Assembly (NCBI GenBank): GCA_017940545.1
Contig: JAGAYI010000009.1
Location: forward strand, 16,852-80,851
Source: Prevotella sp.
GTDB taxonomy: Bacteria > Bacteroidota > Bacteroidia > Bacteroidales > Bacteroidaceae
DNA length: 64,000 nucleotides
Direction of reading: 5' to 3'
Made by a program: the position numbers and the translations under genes
The notes under the pieces: model-generated
What the model saw: the letters and a program-made list of their open reading frames with translations, nothing else
What the model was told of the DNA's origin: nothing
Database searches by the model: none
Shown: positions 8,801-16,845 of the stretch, in pieces
Position numbering within the stretch: position 1 is the stretch's first letter
Layout of the letters: each line of letters begins with the position of its first letter

Positions 8801-9096
8801 GTACTGGTCATCCTAATACGAACTATGTATCAACACGCTACATGGAGAATGCCGACTATTTCAAGATTAAGACTGTAACGCTGGGTTACGATTTCAAGTA
8901 CCTTTGGAAGGGTTGTCCGTTCCAGCAGCTCCGTCTCTACGTTCAGGCTCAGAACCTCGTTACATTCACTGGTTACACTGGCCTCGATCCTGAGGTAGGT
9001 AACGCTGCAGGTGCTGATGGTTGGGCTTCTGGTATTGATTTGGGTCTTTACCCACCGTCTCGTACTTATTTGGTTGGTGCAAGTATCAAATTCTAA
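5842..9096 (+). CDS. SusC/RagA family TonB-linked outer-membrane transporter
   Basis: A 1084-residue outer-membrane importer that works with a SusD-type lid lipoprotein to bring in large substrates using TonB energy. In order: signal peptide (to about residue 29, ending NANA), a carboxypeptidase-D-like beta domain (KKVTGTVSDAQGPVIGATV to about 120), the SusC hallmark region LEEVVVVGYG (TonB-box area), a plug domain (GVQITSASTQPGKGYKVYIRG, then YVIDGVAGG and DVLKDAASAAIYGSRAANG), and a long 22-strand-type barrel ending SRTYLVGASIKF. The length is normal for the family. It is followed 45 bp later by susD. No glycoside hydrolase, peptidase or local regulator accompanies it, so the substrate cannot be assigned. 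Confidence 0.95.
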   Translation: MNQRIRKTALLMSALALMGLCYSPNANAAVNVIDGIQQSTKKVTGTVSDAQGPVIGATVAEKGNAGNAVITDIDGNFSINVKPGATLVISYIGYVTQEIAVGSQSVIDVTLAEDSESLEEVVVVGYGTMKKKLVTGATVQVKGEEIAKLNTTNALEAMQSSTPGVQITSASTQPGKGYKVYIRGIGTIGDSQPLYVIDGVAGGNLDGINPNDIESIDVLKDAASAAIYGSRAANGVILVTTKQGKAGKVEITYNGAFGWSNAYKRPQMLNAQQFMTIMDEYSFNTSGQKVDFSAYVPQAIVDKVAGGWEGTDWWKAFENKNALQQNHSVTLTGGSELSKFSLSYTYTGNEGIMGADRASYYKRHTIRLNSDHVLLKAKDFDVITIGENISIGYNRSHDLAEDGMYWSYIHSLLQTNPLVPMYDDNGELYTHVKNGAGWNDYWFNNPYEGLDKGGFNSMAESRNVNTSATAFVTIQPIKGLRLRSQFNYNWGSGAYRSFGVPRSPSSGSGTVTSYNVSQSAWLSTNWSVENTLTYDLPIFSGHKISAMVGQSFQSTAWSTNLSGSNSVGEGSQYATLKDWNSAYLKNFSTDLKNASLSGNPNDEEYLASWFGRVTWDWNERYMATVTLRYDGSSIFNKGKRWGAFPSASVGWVISNEKFMESTRNWMDFLKIRASWGQNGNNRIAKYQYLATIAQSGPNGDSGYKFSDSYDVTLNGKPNTGAYANIVPNPDVTWETSEQLDFGLDARFLDSRLGLTFDWYKKTTKDWLIVAPRIAIEGTNPAYINGGDVRNTGVELAVTWNDRIGKDFSYNVGVNFATNKNKVTRIANENGYINGGGSILSQGTEYIYRAEVGKPIGYFYGMSYSGIWQNQEQIQAARAAGKAVLDGAQPGDAIWDDWNGDGVITYAEGANCDRHEIGNPNPDVTLGVNLGLSWRGLDFAVNGAGAFGMQIMRSYRSFSDSWWHNYDTTIFDRWHGEGTSNTVPRISGTGHPNTNYVSTRYMENADYFKIKTVTLGYDFKYLWKGCPFQQLRLYVQAQNLVTFTGYTGLDPEVGNAAGADGWASGIDLGLYPPSRTYLVGASIKF

Positions 9097-9141
9097 AATT
9101 GAAAAATTGAAGAATTGAAAAATAGAAAAAGAATTAAAGTT

Positions 9142-11067
9142 ATGAAGAAATATATTTTATCAGCATTAGCTGTTCTGTCAGCAGCAACTGTATTTACAAG
9201 CTGTGATGACATGCTGGACACTGATCCGCGTGTTACGGATGCTACTCAGGCTACCTACCCTGGCAAGATTGGAGATGTAGAGGCTCTGAACACTGCAACC
9301 TATAGTATTCTGAATACCATGGGTGGTGGTGATGCCGATACACAGCATCCCTTCTACTGGTGGGAAATCATGTCGGACAACTGCTATGGTGCAGGTGGTC
9401 TGCAGGATAACAAGGTGAAGTCTTTGCATCATCTCGTTGAGATGAGTACAAACCAGTTCGAGATGCCCTTCACTCTTCTCTATGGTGGTATCAACCGTGC
9501 CAACAACCAGATTGCAACCATCGACAACGTAGATTGGACGGGCAATGAGGCAAAGCGTAGCCAACTTCTTGGCGAGGGCTACTTCATGCGCGGCCTCTAT
9601 ACGCTGTGGCTCACTCAGCTCTATGGCGACGTGCCCCTGATAACTTCTACCACCATCACCGATGATATGAGAAAGCAGGTGAGCGCTGAGGAAGTGATCT
9701 ATCCTCAGATCATGTCTGACTTCGTGTCGGGTATTAACCTCATGAGCACTACGAAGAGTTCTGGTCATGCCAACAAGTATGTGGCCGAGGCTTTCCTGGC
9801 TCGTGCCTATATGTTCTGGGCTGGCTTCTATAAGAAAGTCGGCGAACTGGCAACTGGTTCTGCTCCAGCCATTGAACTCGTAGAGCAGGAGGGCTGCAAT
9901 GGCGGTTCTCTTTCTCAGGCTGACGTGGTCAACTACCTGAAGGATATCGTATCCGGCGGTGCTTACAAGCTGCTGCAGGACTACCGTTCGCTCTGGCAGT
10001 ACTCCAACAGCTATGTATGGGATGAGGCCCACGACAATGAAGACGGTACTGGCAACAAGGAAGGAACCCATGCCTATGCCTTCATCGCTGACATGCCCCG
10101 CGAGCTGTGCTTCGACCAGCCCGGCATGGGTAACGGCAACGACGAGGAACTCTTAGGAATCCAGTTCATGAATGCATCGAAATGGGGTATTGGTGGTTCG
10201 GTTGAGAATGGTGGTGTTTATTCCACTGCTCGTATGTACTGTAACTATCTGTCAGTGTTCTGGGCACTCCGCGTAAACGGTAACAACGGTAACCGCGACT
10301 ACACCTACCCGTTCACTCAGGGCTGGGGCCAGGGTACACCTTCTTGCAACATTTGGGACGACTGGACCATTGCCGAGAACAATGGCGGCTACACCGACAT
10401 CCGTAAACTCGGTTCTCTGATCGACTGTAACAATGAGCTGACCGAATACTCATACGTGAAGGACGATTGTGAGGAGTCTGGCTATGGTGTGAAGAAGTAT
10501 AATGGTGTCACGACAGATAAGCTGACAGGCGACACGCCATGGTGGAGCGGCATCCAGGAGGACTTCAAGGGTACACTTGAGAATCCCATGCAGGGTGAGC
10601 ACTTCGAGGACTTCTATCTGATGCGCTATGCAGACGTGCTGCTGATGCTGACCGAGCTGACTGGTGATGCTTCTTACATGAATCAGGTTCAGAAGCGTGC
10701 TGGTGTTCCGCAGACAGCCTACTCGCTGAAAGCCGTTCAGGACGAGCGCCGCTGGGAGTTTGCCTTTGAGGGAATCCGCTTCAATGACATGCGCCGTTGG
10801 TCGGGTGTCGATAATCACAGCGAGAGTTCTTACGCTGCCAAGGCTCTTCAGGCTCAGGCCGGCAAGCAGGTGGTCGTGAAGGGCAACGTGGCCAACAAGG
10901 TCACCATGAAGCATATGACTTGCTCTTGGGCTAAGCGTTATGCCGACACTCAAGGATTCCTGGCAAAGCCGCAGTCGCAGATTACCCTGATGAATGGCGG
11001 TCTGGAGCAGAATCCCGGCTGGGATGCCGCTAACCCAGAGACTCAATATGTCGATCTATATAATTAA
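9142..11067 (+). CDS. SusD/RagB family nutrient-binding lipoprotein
   Basis: A 641-residue surface lipoprotein, the substrate-binding lid for the SusC protein directly upstream. The lipobox is AATVFTSC, followed by DDMLDTDP; acidic residues right after the cysteine fit the surface-export signal of Bacteroidota. SusD landmarks are LLGEGYFMRGLYTLWLTQLYGDVPLI (TPR-like helix), AFLARAYMFWAG and, near the end, QDERRWEFAFEGIRFNDMRRWS. I placed the start at the ATG at 9142 (MKKYILSALAVL), a clean signal peptide; the in-frame ATG at 9115 only adds a charged stretch. Confidence 0.94.
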   Translation: MKKYILSALAVLSAATVFTSCDDMLDTDPRVTDATQATYPGKIGDVEALNTATYSILNTMGGGDADTQHPFYWWEIMSDNCYGAGGLQDNKVKSLHHLVEMSTNQFEMPFTLLYGGINRANNQIATIDNVDWTGNEAKRSQLLGEGYFMRGLYTLWLTQLYGDVPLITSTTITDDMRKQVSAEEVIYPQIMSDFVSGINLMSTTKSSGHANKYVAEAFLARAYMFWAGFYKKVGELATGSAPAIELVEQEGCNGGSLSQADVVNYLKDIVSGGAYKLLQDYRSLWQYSNSYVWDEAHDNEDGTGNKEGTHAYAFIADMPRELCFDQPGMGNGNDEELLGIQFMNASKWGIGGSVENGGVYSTARMYCNYLSVFWALRVNGNNGNRDYTYPFTQGWGQGTPSCNIWDDWTIAENNGGYTDIRKLGSLIDCNNELTEYSYVKDDCEESGYGVKKYNGVTTDKLTGDTPWWSGIQEDFKGTLENPMQGEHFEDFYLMRYADVLLMLTELTGDASYMNQVQKRAGVPQTAYSLKAVQDERRWEFAFEGIRFNDMRRWSGVDNHSESSYAAKALQAQAGKQVVVKGNVANKVTMKHMTCSWAKRYADTQGFLAKPQSQITLMNGGLEQNPGWDAANPETQYVDLYN

Positions 11068-11087
11068 TCCTATAACAAGTAATCAGT

Positions 11088-11864
11088 ATGAAAAAGATAT
11101 TTTTATTATTTGTAACAATATGTGCATTTGCCGCTTGTGATCCTACTCATGAGAATATCAGCAATGACGGCCACATCACTGTTGACGAACTAAGGGCCAA
11201 GAGTTCTGTCACTGTTGACAAGGCTCCCAGTGGTCAGAATGGTAATGTGATTACATGCTCCACTTCGGCTCCTGTCAATGCAAAATGGACTCTCGGCGGC
11301 AAGGAACTCGTAGGCAACTACGCGTGGAAGAAGATGAAAGTGGGTGAACACACTGTCACTCTGACGGCTCTTTGTGCTGACGGCACTCTATTGACTACCG
11401 ATTACCAAATTAACTGTCAAGAGATTACCGATCCGCTGCAGAAGTACTATATCTATGGTGAGGACCCCGAGGCTCAGCCTCCCTTCAAGCCCGCTGCCTG
11501 GAATGCTGCATGCATGCGCTTCAGCGACAACGAAGGTAAGTTCGTAGACATCAATGGAAATGAAGGCTTCCTGCCATACCTTTCTGACGATATCTATTGG
11601 GGTATGAAGACGCTCATCTTCGACATTACAGAATGTACTGAAGATGCAAACGTTAAAATCATGACCGGTTGGTGGAGCCCCGTGTTCTTCGAGGATTACA
11701 ACCTCAGAGAGGCACTTGGTGGTGCATCCGGTTTGTGGGAACTTCCAATTACCGAAGACATGGCTAAAGCTTGCGCCAGAGGTAATGGTGGTGAGGGTAA
11801 AGACCTTGACCTCATGTTTAAGTCTGGTGGCTGCCAGATCAATGCAGTTTACTATGAGGAATAA
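11088..11864 (+). CDS. Third lipoprotein of the SusC/D locus (putative surface ligand-binding protein)
   Basis: 258 residues with lipobox ICAFAAC at about residues 11-17. Two parts can be made out: an N-terminal PKD/Ig-like segment (NAKWTLGGKELVGNYAWKKMKVGEHTVTLTALCADG) and a C-terminal domain rich in Trp and Tyr (DDIYWGMKTLIFDITEC, KIMTGWWSPVFFEDYN). The position 20 bp after susD, together with an aromatic-rich C-terminal domain, suggests an accessory ligand-binding role like SusE/SusF, but I do not recognise a named family. A strong hairpin follows it. Confidence 0.65.
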   Translation: MKKIFLLFVTICAFAACDPTHENISNDGHITVDELRAKSSVTVDKAPSGQNGNVITCSTSAPVNAKWTLGGKELVGNYAWKKMKVGEHTVTLTALCADGTLLTTDYQINCQEITDPLQKYYIYGEDPEAQPPFKPAAWNAACMRFSDNEGKFVDINGNEGFLPYLSDDIYWGMKTLIFDITECTEDANVKIMTGWWSPVFFEDYNLREALGGASGLWELPITEDMAKACARGNGGEGKDLDLMFKSGGCQINAVYYEE

Positions 11865-11890
11865 TCGTTCCTTTCAGGTATAAGTATCAT

Positions 11891-11918
11891 AGGCTGACCC
11901 AATGAATTGGGTCAGCCT
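11891..11918. terminator. Strong hairpin after the SusC/D lipoprotein genes
   Basis: A perfect 13-bp inverted repeat (AGGCTGACCCAAT, 2-nt loop, ATTGGGTCAGCCT). It is followed by TATATCT and A-run rather than a T-run on the plus strand, so it may attenuate or stabilise rather than fully stop transcription. The next gene starts 15 bp later. Confidence 0.7.
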
Positions 11919-11932
11919 TATATCTAAAAAAA

Positions 11933-13756
11933 ATGGAAAAACACTGTAAAGTTCCTATTGTCATCCTTTATGTAAGTCTGTTGACTTTCATTTTGTTTAC
12001 CGCTTACGTCTTGTACATCAATCAGGAGGTACTCTACACGGCACACGACCGTTCGGAATTCCTCTACGGAGAGCCGTTTTTCCTCACGCTGATGTCAAAG
12101 CCCTTTGGCCTGATGCAGTATGTGGGAGCGTGGCTCACACAGCTCTTTCATGTGCCGGCTGTCGGTGCCGGAGTGCTGTTGACAATTTGGATGCTTACTT
12201 TCATCGTGGGAACCAAGGCATTCCGGTTACAGGGAAGTGCCTCAGCACTGATGCTCTTGCCTGTAGCCTGTCTGCTCACATCGACAGTCGATTGGGGCTA
12301 CTGGATTTACATCTCCACCGAACGTGGCTATTGGTTCTCGCAGTCGGTAGGTTACCTGCTTATGCTACTGCTCTTATGGGCAGCACGCAGCACACCGCGC
12401 AAATGGCATCTTGCCTGGTATCTGCTGGGCTTCCTGCTCTATCCGGTACTTGGATGGTTTGCCATGCTTTTCGTCTTGTGTCTAATACTTACTGAAAAAC
12501 CTTCCTGGCGTGAGTTGCCAGGCATCGTCGTGCTGCTCCTTACCGCCAGCATCTGGCATACGCAATACTATTCAAATCAGAGATTCGACGATGTCACACT
12601 GGCCGGCTTCCCCCGTTTCGTGACACCAAGCGACAGTTGCGAGCATCTTTCCATGCCGTTCTGGGTGCTCGCTGCTGTCTCTATACTTATACCGCTGTGC
12701 CGTTGGGTCATGGCGGCAGTTCTGCCTACGACCACTTCCAAAGAAAAATGGATAACCAAAACCGTAGCCATGATTCCCGTGGCTTCTGCCGTTGCAGGAA
12801 TCATCTTTACATGGTCGCTCATGTACAGCGACCGGAACTATATCGACGAGATGCGCATGGTGCGCTATGCCGCCGATGACAATTGGAAGGAGGTGCTGAA
12901 TATAGCAGAAAACAACAAGAGACCGACCCGTACGATGGTCTTTATCAAGAATGTTGCCCTGATGAATGAAGGCGGCTTGCTCGACCGTTCGTTCAAGCTG
13001 GGTAATGACGATGTCAACATTACCAACCCTGATTCGCTCCACGTCACACTCTTGGACATTGCATCGCCTCTGGTCTATTACAACTATGGCATGATGAACG
13101 AAGCCATCAGGCTGAATTTCGAGATGGCCATACAAGCAGGGTTCTCGCCTTTCTATCTGAAGACGCTCTCACGCTGTGCCCTGGCAGTGGGTGATAAGAA
13201 ACTGGTTGAGCGCTACACCACCCTGCTGCACCATCTTCCATTCTACGGCGACTGGCAACCGGCTCCCGTCTCAGGAAAAGTAAAGGAACTGATGAAGTGC
13301 TATCCCGACGAGATTACCGGTGTTGAGTACAGTGACAGCTATCTTGTCAATGGCATCAGCCTTTGGAATGAAACCGACAGTAAAGTGGCTTCAGAGCAGG
13401 CACTGTTCTATTCCATGATACGCTGCGACTCGCACCGCTTCTGGGCATCGCTGCGCAACTACGTAAAGTCGCACATGGACGAAGAATTTCCCCTGCATGC
13501 ACAGGAGGCATATATTCTATATATGGACAAGGCTCCTGAAAAGAAGCGAATCATGCTACCCGTTGAGCAGTCTGTCTATGACCGCTACAAAAAGTTCTGG
13601 AAGACACTTGAAAGACGGATAAGGCCTGATGTTACCCGCAAACAGATTGGCGAGGAAATGCGCGGTGAATTTGGAGATACCTACTGGTGGTATAACATCT
13701 TCGGAAAGAAAATTCTTATTGTAAATGGTTATGTTGGTCATGAAGTTGCATCATAA
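11933..13756 (+). CDS. DUF6057-like multi-pass membrane protein, copy 1
   Basis: 607 residues. The first ~290 residues contain about nine hydrophobic segments (for example VPIVILYVSLLTFILFTAYV, GAGVLLTIWMLTFIV, WHLAWYLLGFLLYPVLGW, TVAMIPVASAVAGIIFTW). The last ~310 are soluble and helix-rich, with a repeat-like look (YYNYGMMNEAIRLNFEMAIQAG, LVERYTTLLHHLPFYGDW). The layout matches Bacteroidota proteins catalogued as DUF6057; function unknown. A paralogue with the same layout lies at 15250. Each copy is followed immediately by a propeller lipoprotein. The close spacing argues that the membrane protein and lipoprotein work together at the envelope. Confidence 0.7.
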   Translation: MEKHCKVPIVILYVSLLTFILFTAYVLYINQEVLYTAHDRSEFLYGEPFFLTLMSKPFGLMQYVGAWLTQLFHVPAVGAGVLLTIWMLTFIVGTKAFRLQGSASALMLLPVACLLTSTVDWGYWIYISTERGYWFSQSVGYLLMLLLLWAARSTPRKWHLAWYLLGFLLYPVLGWFAMLFVLCLILTEKPSWRELPGIVVLLLTASIWHTQYYSNQRFDDVTLAGFPRFVTPSDSCEHLSMPFWVLAAVSILIPLCRWVMAAVLPTTTSKEKWITKTVAMIPVASAVAGIIFTWSLMYSDRNYIDEMRMVRYAADDNWKEVLNIAENNKRPTRTMVFIKNVALMNEGGLLDRSFKLGNDDVNITNPDSLHVTLLDIASPLVYYNYGMMNEAIRLNFEMAIQAGFSPFYLKTLSRCALAVGDKKLVERYTTLLHHLPFYGDWQPAPVSGKVKELMKCYPDEITGVEYSDSYLVNGISLWNETDSKVASEQALFYSMIRCDSHRFWASLRNYVKSHMDEEFPLHAQEAYILYMDKAPEKKRIMLPVEQSVYDRYKKFWKTLERRIRPDVTRKQIGEEMRGEFGDTYWWYNIFGKKILIVNGYVGHEVAS

Positions 13757-13763
13757 GAAAACA

Positions 13764-15248
13764 ATGAAAAGATATATCTATTTTCAGCTTCTCGCTGCCG
13801 TGGCACTATTCCTGTCTGCGTGTGTGAACCATCCTGACGTGCCCTCTTCAAGCAAAGAGGCCAAGTGCCTGCCAGCCATTTTCCCTGACTATTGCGATGT
13901 CACCGTGCCATGCAACATTGCACCGCTCAACTTCATGCTTCCGGCTGACGAATATGAAGCGTGTATTGCCCGTTTCACCACGTCCGATGGCCGGCAGCAG
14001 ACCTACGGAGACGGCGTAAAAGTAATGATACCGGAGTCGGAATGGCAGTCGATGCTTAGTGTCTCGAAGGGGAAGGGCATGAAGGTCGAGGTATGGGGGA
14101 AAAAGGGTGATGAGTGGCTCTCGTTCCAACCGTTTGAGATACGGGTAGCCGAAGAGCCCATTGACGAATACATATCGTACCGTCTCATTGAGCCGTCGTA
14201 TGTGGCATGGAGTTTCATGGAGATTTCCCAGCGCAACCTCACCTCGTTCGATGAGACGCAGGTTTTCAACAACGAGATTACCTGTAACGACATCAAAAAA
14301 GGCCAGTGTATCAACTGCCACAGCTACCAGAACTACAAGACCGGCAACATGCTTTTTCATGTAAGGCTCGCTAACGGCGGTACCGTCATCGTAAACGACG
14401 GCAAAGTATCGAGGGTGAATATGAAGCGCGACTATACCATATCAGGGGGAGTCTATCCTGCATGGCATCCCAAGGCCAAGCTGATTGCCTTCTCAACCAA
14501 CAAGACACGGCAGGCGTTCCACACGTTAAACCCGAACAAAATCGAGGTGTATGACCTTGCGAGTGACCTGATTCTCTACGACGTAACGACCGACTCGGTG
14601 AGCATTGTCAGTAACGACTCCACCTTGTTGGAAGTCTATCCCACATGGTCGCCTGACGGGAAATATCTCTACTACTGCAAGTCGGCTCCGTTGCCTGAGG
14701 AGATGCAGGGCCAGGACATCAGAACCACCTACGAGAAAGTGCAATACAACCTTTATCGCCGTTCGTTCGATGTGTCAACGCATAACTTCGGCGACGAGGA
14801 ACTGGTCTATGATGCAGCCTCGCAAGACAAGAGTGTAACCCTGCCACGCATCAGTCCCGACGGACGCTACCTGCTGTTTGCCCAAGGACGGTATGGCTGT
14901 TTCCACATCAGGCATAGCGATGGTGACATTGTCTGTATGCCGCTTGACGGTGAGAATGCCACACCGCTTGACCTCAGCAAGTTCAATAGTGACGGTTTTG
15001 CTGACAGCTACCCGTCCTGGTCAAGCAACGGCCACTGGCTGATGTGTTCCAGTCGCCGCGAAGACACCAACTTCAGCAGGGTCTATTTCTCTTATTTCAA
15101 CAATGGGAAAGTAGAGAAAGCCTTTATGCTGCCACAGGAAGACCCCGAGCAAAACACCTTCCGCATGAAGTGTTACAACCGTCCGGAGTTCATGGTGGAG
15201 CCTGTAAGAACCAGTGTTGACGAATTTAGCAAGGTGTTTGACAAATAG
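13764..15248 (+). CDS. Beta-propeller (PD40/TolB-like) lipoprotein with CxxCH haem motif, copy 1
   Basis: 494 residues. Lipobox LFLSAC, then VNHPDVPSS without acidic residues, which suggests a periplasm-facing lipoprotein. A conserved N-terminal block (IFPDYCDVTVPCNIAPLNFM) is followed by C182-I-N-C185-H186, the signature for covalent haem c attachment. Next come PD40-type propeller blades: GVYPAWHPKAKLIAFSTNK, VYPTWSPDGKYLYYCKS, LPRISPDGRYLLFA, SYPSWSSNGHWLMCSSRR. The start at 13764 (MKRYIYFQLLAAV) gives a proper signal peptide; the frame opens upstream at 13725, inside the previous gene. The paralogue at 16842 keeps every one of these features. Haem binding is inferred from the motif alone. 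Confidence 0.75.
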   Translation: MKRYIYFQLLAAVALFLSACVNHPDVPSSSKEAKCLPAIFPDYCDVTVPCNIAPLNFMLPADEYEACIARFTTSDGRQQTYGDGVKVMIPESEWQSMLSVSKGKGMKVEVWGKKGDEWLSFQPFEIRVAEEPIDEYISYRLIEPSYVAWSFMEISQRNLTSFDETQVFNNEITCNDIKKGQCINCHSYQNYKTGNMLFHVRLANGGTVIVNDGKVSRVNMKRDYTISGGVYPAWHPKAKLIAFSTNKTRQAFHTLNPNKIEVYDLASDLILYDVTTDSVSIVSNDSTLLEVYPTWSPDGKYLYYCKSAPLPEEMQGQDIRTTYEKVQYNLYRRSFDVSTHNFGDEELVYDAASQDKSVTLPRISPDGRYLLFAQGRYGCFHIRHSDGDIVCMPLDGENATPLDLSKFNSDGFADSYPSWSSNGHWLMCSSRREDTNFSRVYFSYFNNGKVEKAFMLPQEDPEQNTFRMKCYNRPEFMVEPVRTSVDEFSKVFDK

Positions 15249-15249
15249 A

Positions 15250-16845
15250 ATGAGTATCATGGAACGCAATGAAACGAAGTCCCCAAGGCAATGGACAGGG
15301 TGGGTGTGCTCCCTGCTCTTCGGCGTGGCGGTTTTCCTGTTTTTCGGACTGGCTTATCCGCACCATCTTCATTATCAGGAACAGTACCAGCTTTTTCTGT
15401 TCGACACCGCCTACGTATGGGACATCGTCAGACTGCCGGGCGGCGGGGCTGACCTGTTAGGACGTTTCTGCACGCAGTTCTTCCTTTATGCCTGGGTAGG
15501 GGCATTCATCATTGCCCTGCTGCTCACCTCGGTACAGTTACTGACGCTCCGTCTGTTCAACGCTCATCGCCCAACCCCCAACTCTCATCCCGCCTACGGC
15601 CTGAGCTATGTGCCCTCGTTCCTACTCTGGCTCTTCCTGCTCGACGAGAATGCGCTATTAGGGGGAGTATGGGCTGTCTTGCTTACGCTTCTCGCGACCT
15701 GGCTGTTCAGTTATTTGAAAAATGGCAGGGCACGTCACATTCTGCTCTTTGTCTCCATTCCCCTACTCTACTGGATGGCAGGGCCTGTCAGCGTAGTATT
15801 CTTCCTTCTGCAAATCGTGGAGGCAATGTTGTACACAAAGAAGCCAATAGTCCCCATAGTGATTCTCGTTCTTTTGGCATTTATGCCCATCCTGCTGTCA
15901 TACCATCTCCCTGTACCAATGGAAAAGCTGTGGTCCGGTGTCCATTACCACCGTTACCCGACGGCACTTCCCACTCTGCTATGGGCAGCAGCACTATCAG
16001 TCATTGTCCTTATGGTTCTTTGCCCTGTAGCCAATCGCTTGGAAACGAATCAGACTCGGCGAAAGTCTTTGAGTGCTCCGCATTTCCCATTCCTCGTCTC
16101 TCTCTTCTCGTTTCTCCTTGTAGCTGTCATTATGGGACTTCTCGTCTGGAAAAACAGTAATTTCAAGGCTGAAAAGGTGATGCAATACGACTTTATGGCC
16201 TGTCACCAGCAATGGAACCGCATACTGGAAACCATCAACAAAGAGAAGCCCAACAACCAAATAGGCGTGACGGTGCAGAATCTTGCCCTTGCAATGCATG
16301 GCATGCTCTTGGAACACATGTTCAATTATAACCAGAATGGTATTGCTGGTCTTCTGCCCGATGTAAAGACAGATGCCACCAGTCCGTTACCCACGGCCGA
16401 AGCCTTCTATCAACTGGGTATGATAAATGTTGCCCAGCGAACAGTATTCGAAGCACAGGAAGCCATTCTTGACTTCCAGAAGAGTGGCCGATGCTACAAA
16501 CGACTGGCACAAACCAATCTCATTAACGGCGATTACGAAGTTGCTCGCAAATACCTTATCGCCCTGCAGAAAACTCTCTTCTATCGTGAATGGGCCCTTG
16601 AGACGCTACAGCTGTTAGGAAACGAAGAGGCCATAGCCCACCACCCGGAGTATGGACGTCTGCGCCAGATGGCCTACAAAAACGACTTTTACTTCAGCGA
16701 CCATGTAAGCCCCGAGATGCTCGAAAGCCTCTACTTCAGCAACACAGCTAACCGCATGGCCTATCAATATCTGATGGCCTACTATATGCTGACGGGCGAC
16801 CGTAACAGTTTCAACAAAATAATACGTCAAATCCCCAAGCAATGA
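15250..16845 (+). CDS. DUF6057-like multi-pass membrane protein, copy 2
   Basis: 531 residues from the ATG at 15250, directly after the upstream stop; an ATG three codons later (15259) is an alternative. The plan matches copy 1: an N-terminal segment (WVCSLLFGVAVFLFFGLAYP), a loop YQEQYQLFLFDTAYVWDIV comparable to copy 1's YINQEVLYTAHDRSEFLYG, further membrane segments to about residue 300, then a soluble helical C-terminal half (TAEAFYQLGMINVAQRTVFEAQ, YEVARKYLIALQKT) that looks TPR-like. It overlaps the next gene by 4 bases (ATGA). Sequence identity between the copies appears low, so the duplication is probably old. Confidence 0.68.
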   Translation: MSIMERNETKSPRQWTGWVCSLLFGVAVFLFFGLAYPHHLHYQEQYQLFLFDTAYVWDIVRLPGGGADLLGRFCTQFFLYAWVGAFIIALLLTSVQLLTLRLFNAHRPTPNSHPAYGLSYVPSFLLWLFLLDENALLGGVWAVLLTLLATWLFSYLKNGRARHILLFVSIPLLYWMAGPVSVVFFLLQIVEAMLYTKKPIVPIVILVLLAFMPILLSYHLPVPMEKLWSGVHYHRYPTALPTLLWAAALSVIVLMVLCPVANRLETNQTRRKSLSAPHFPFLVSLFSFLLVAVIMGLLVWKNSNFKAEKVMQYDFMACHQQWNRILETINKEKPNNQIGVTVQNLALAMHGMLLEHMFNYNQNGIAGLLPDVKTDATSPLPTAEAFYQLGMINVAQRTVFEAQEAILDFQKSGRCYKRLAQTNLINGDYEVARKYLIALQKTLFYREWALETLQLLGNEEAIAHHPEYGRLRQMAYKNDFYFSDHVSPEMLESLYFSNTANRMAYQYLMAYYMLTGDRNSFNKIIRQIPKQ

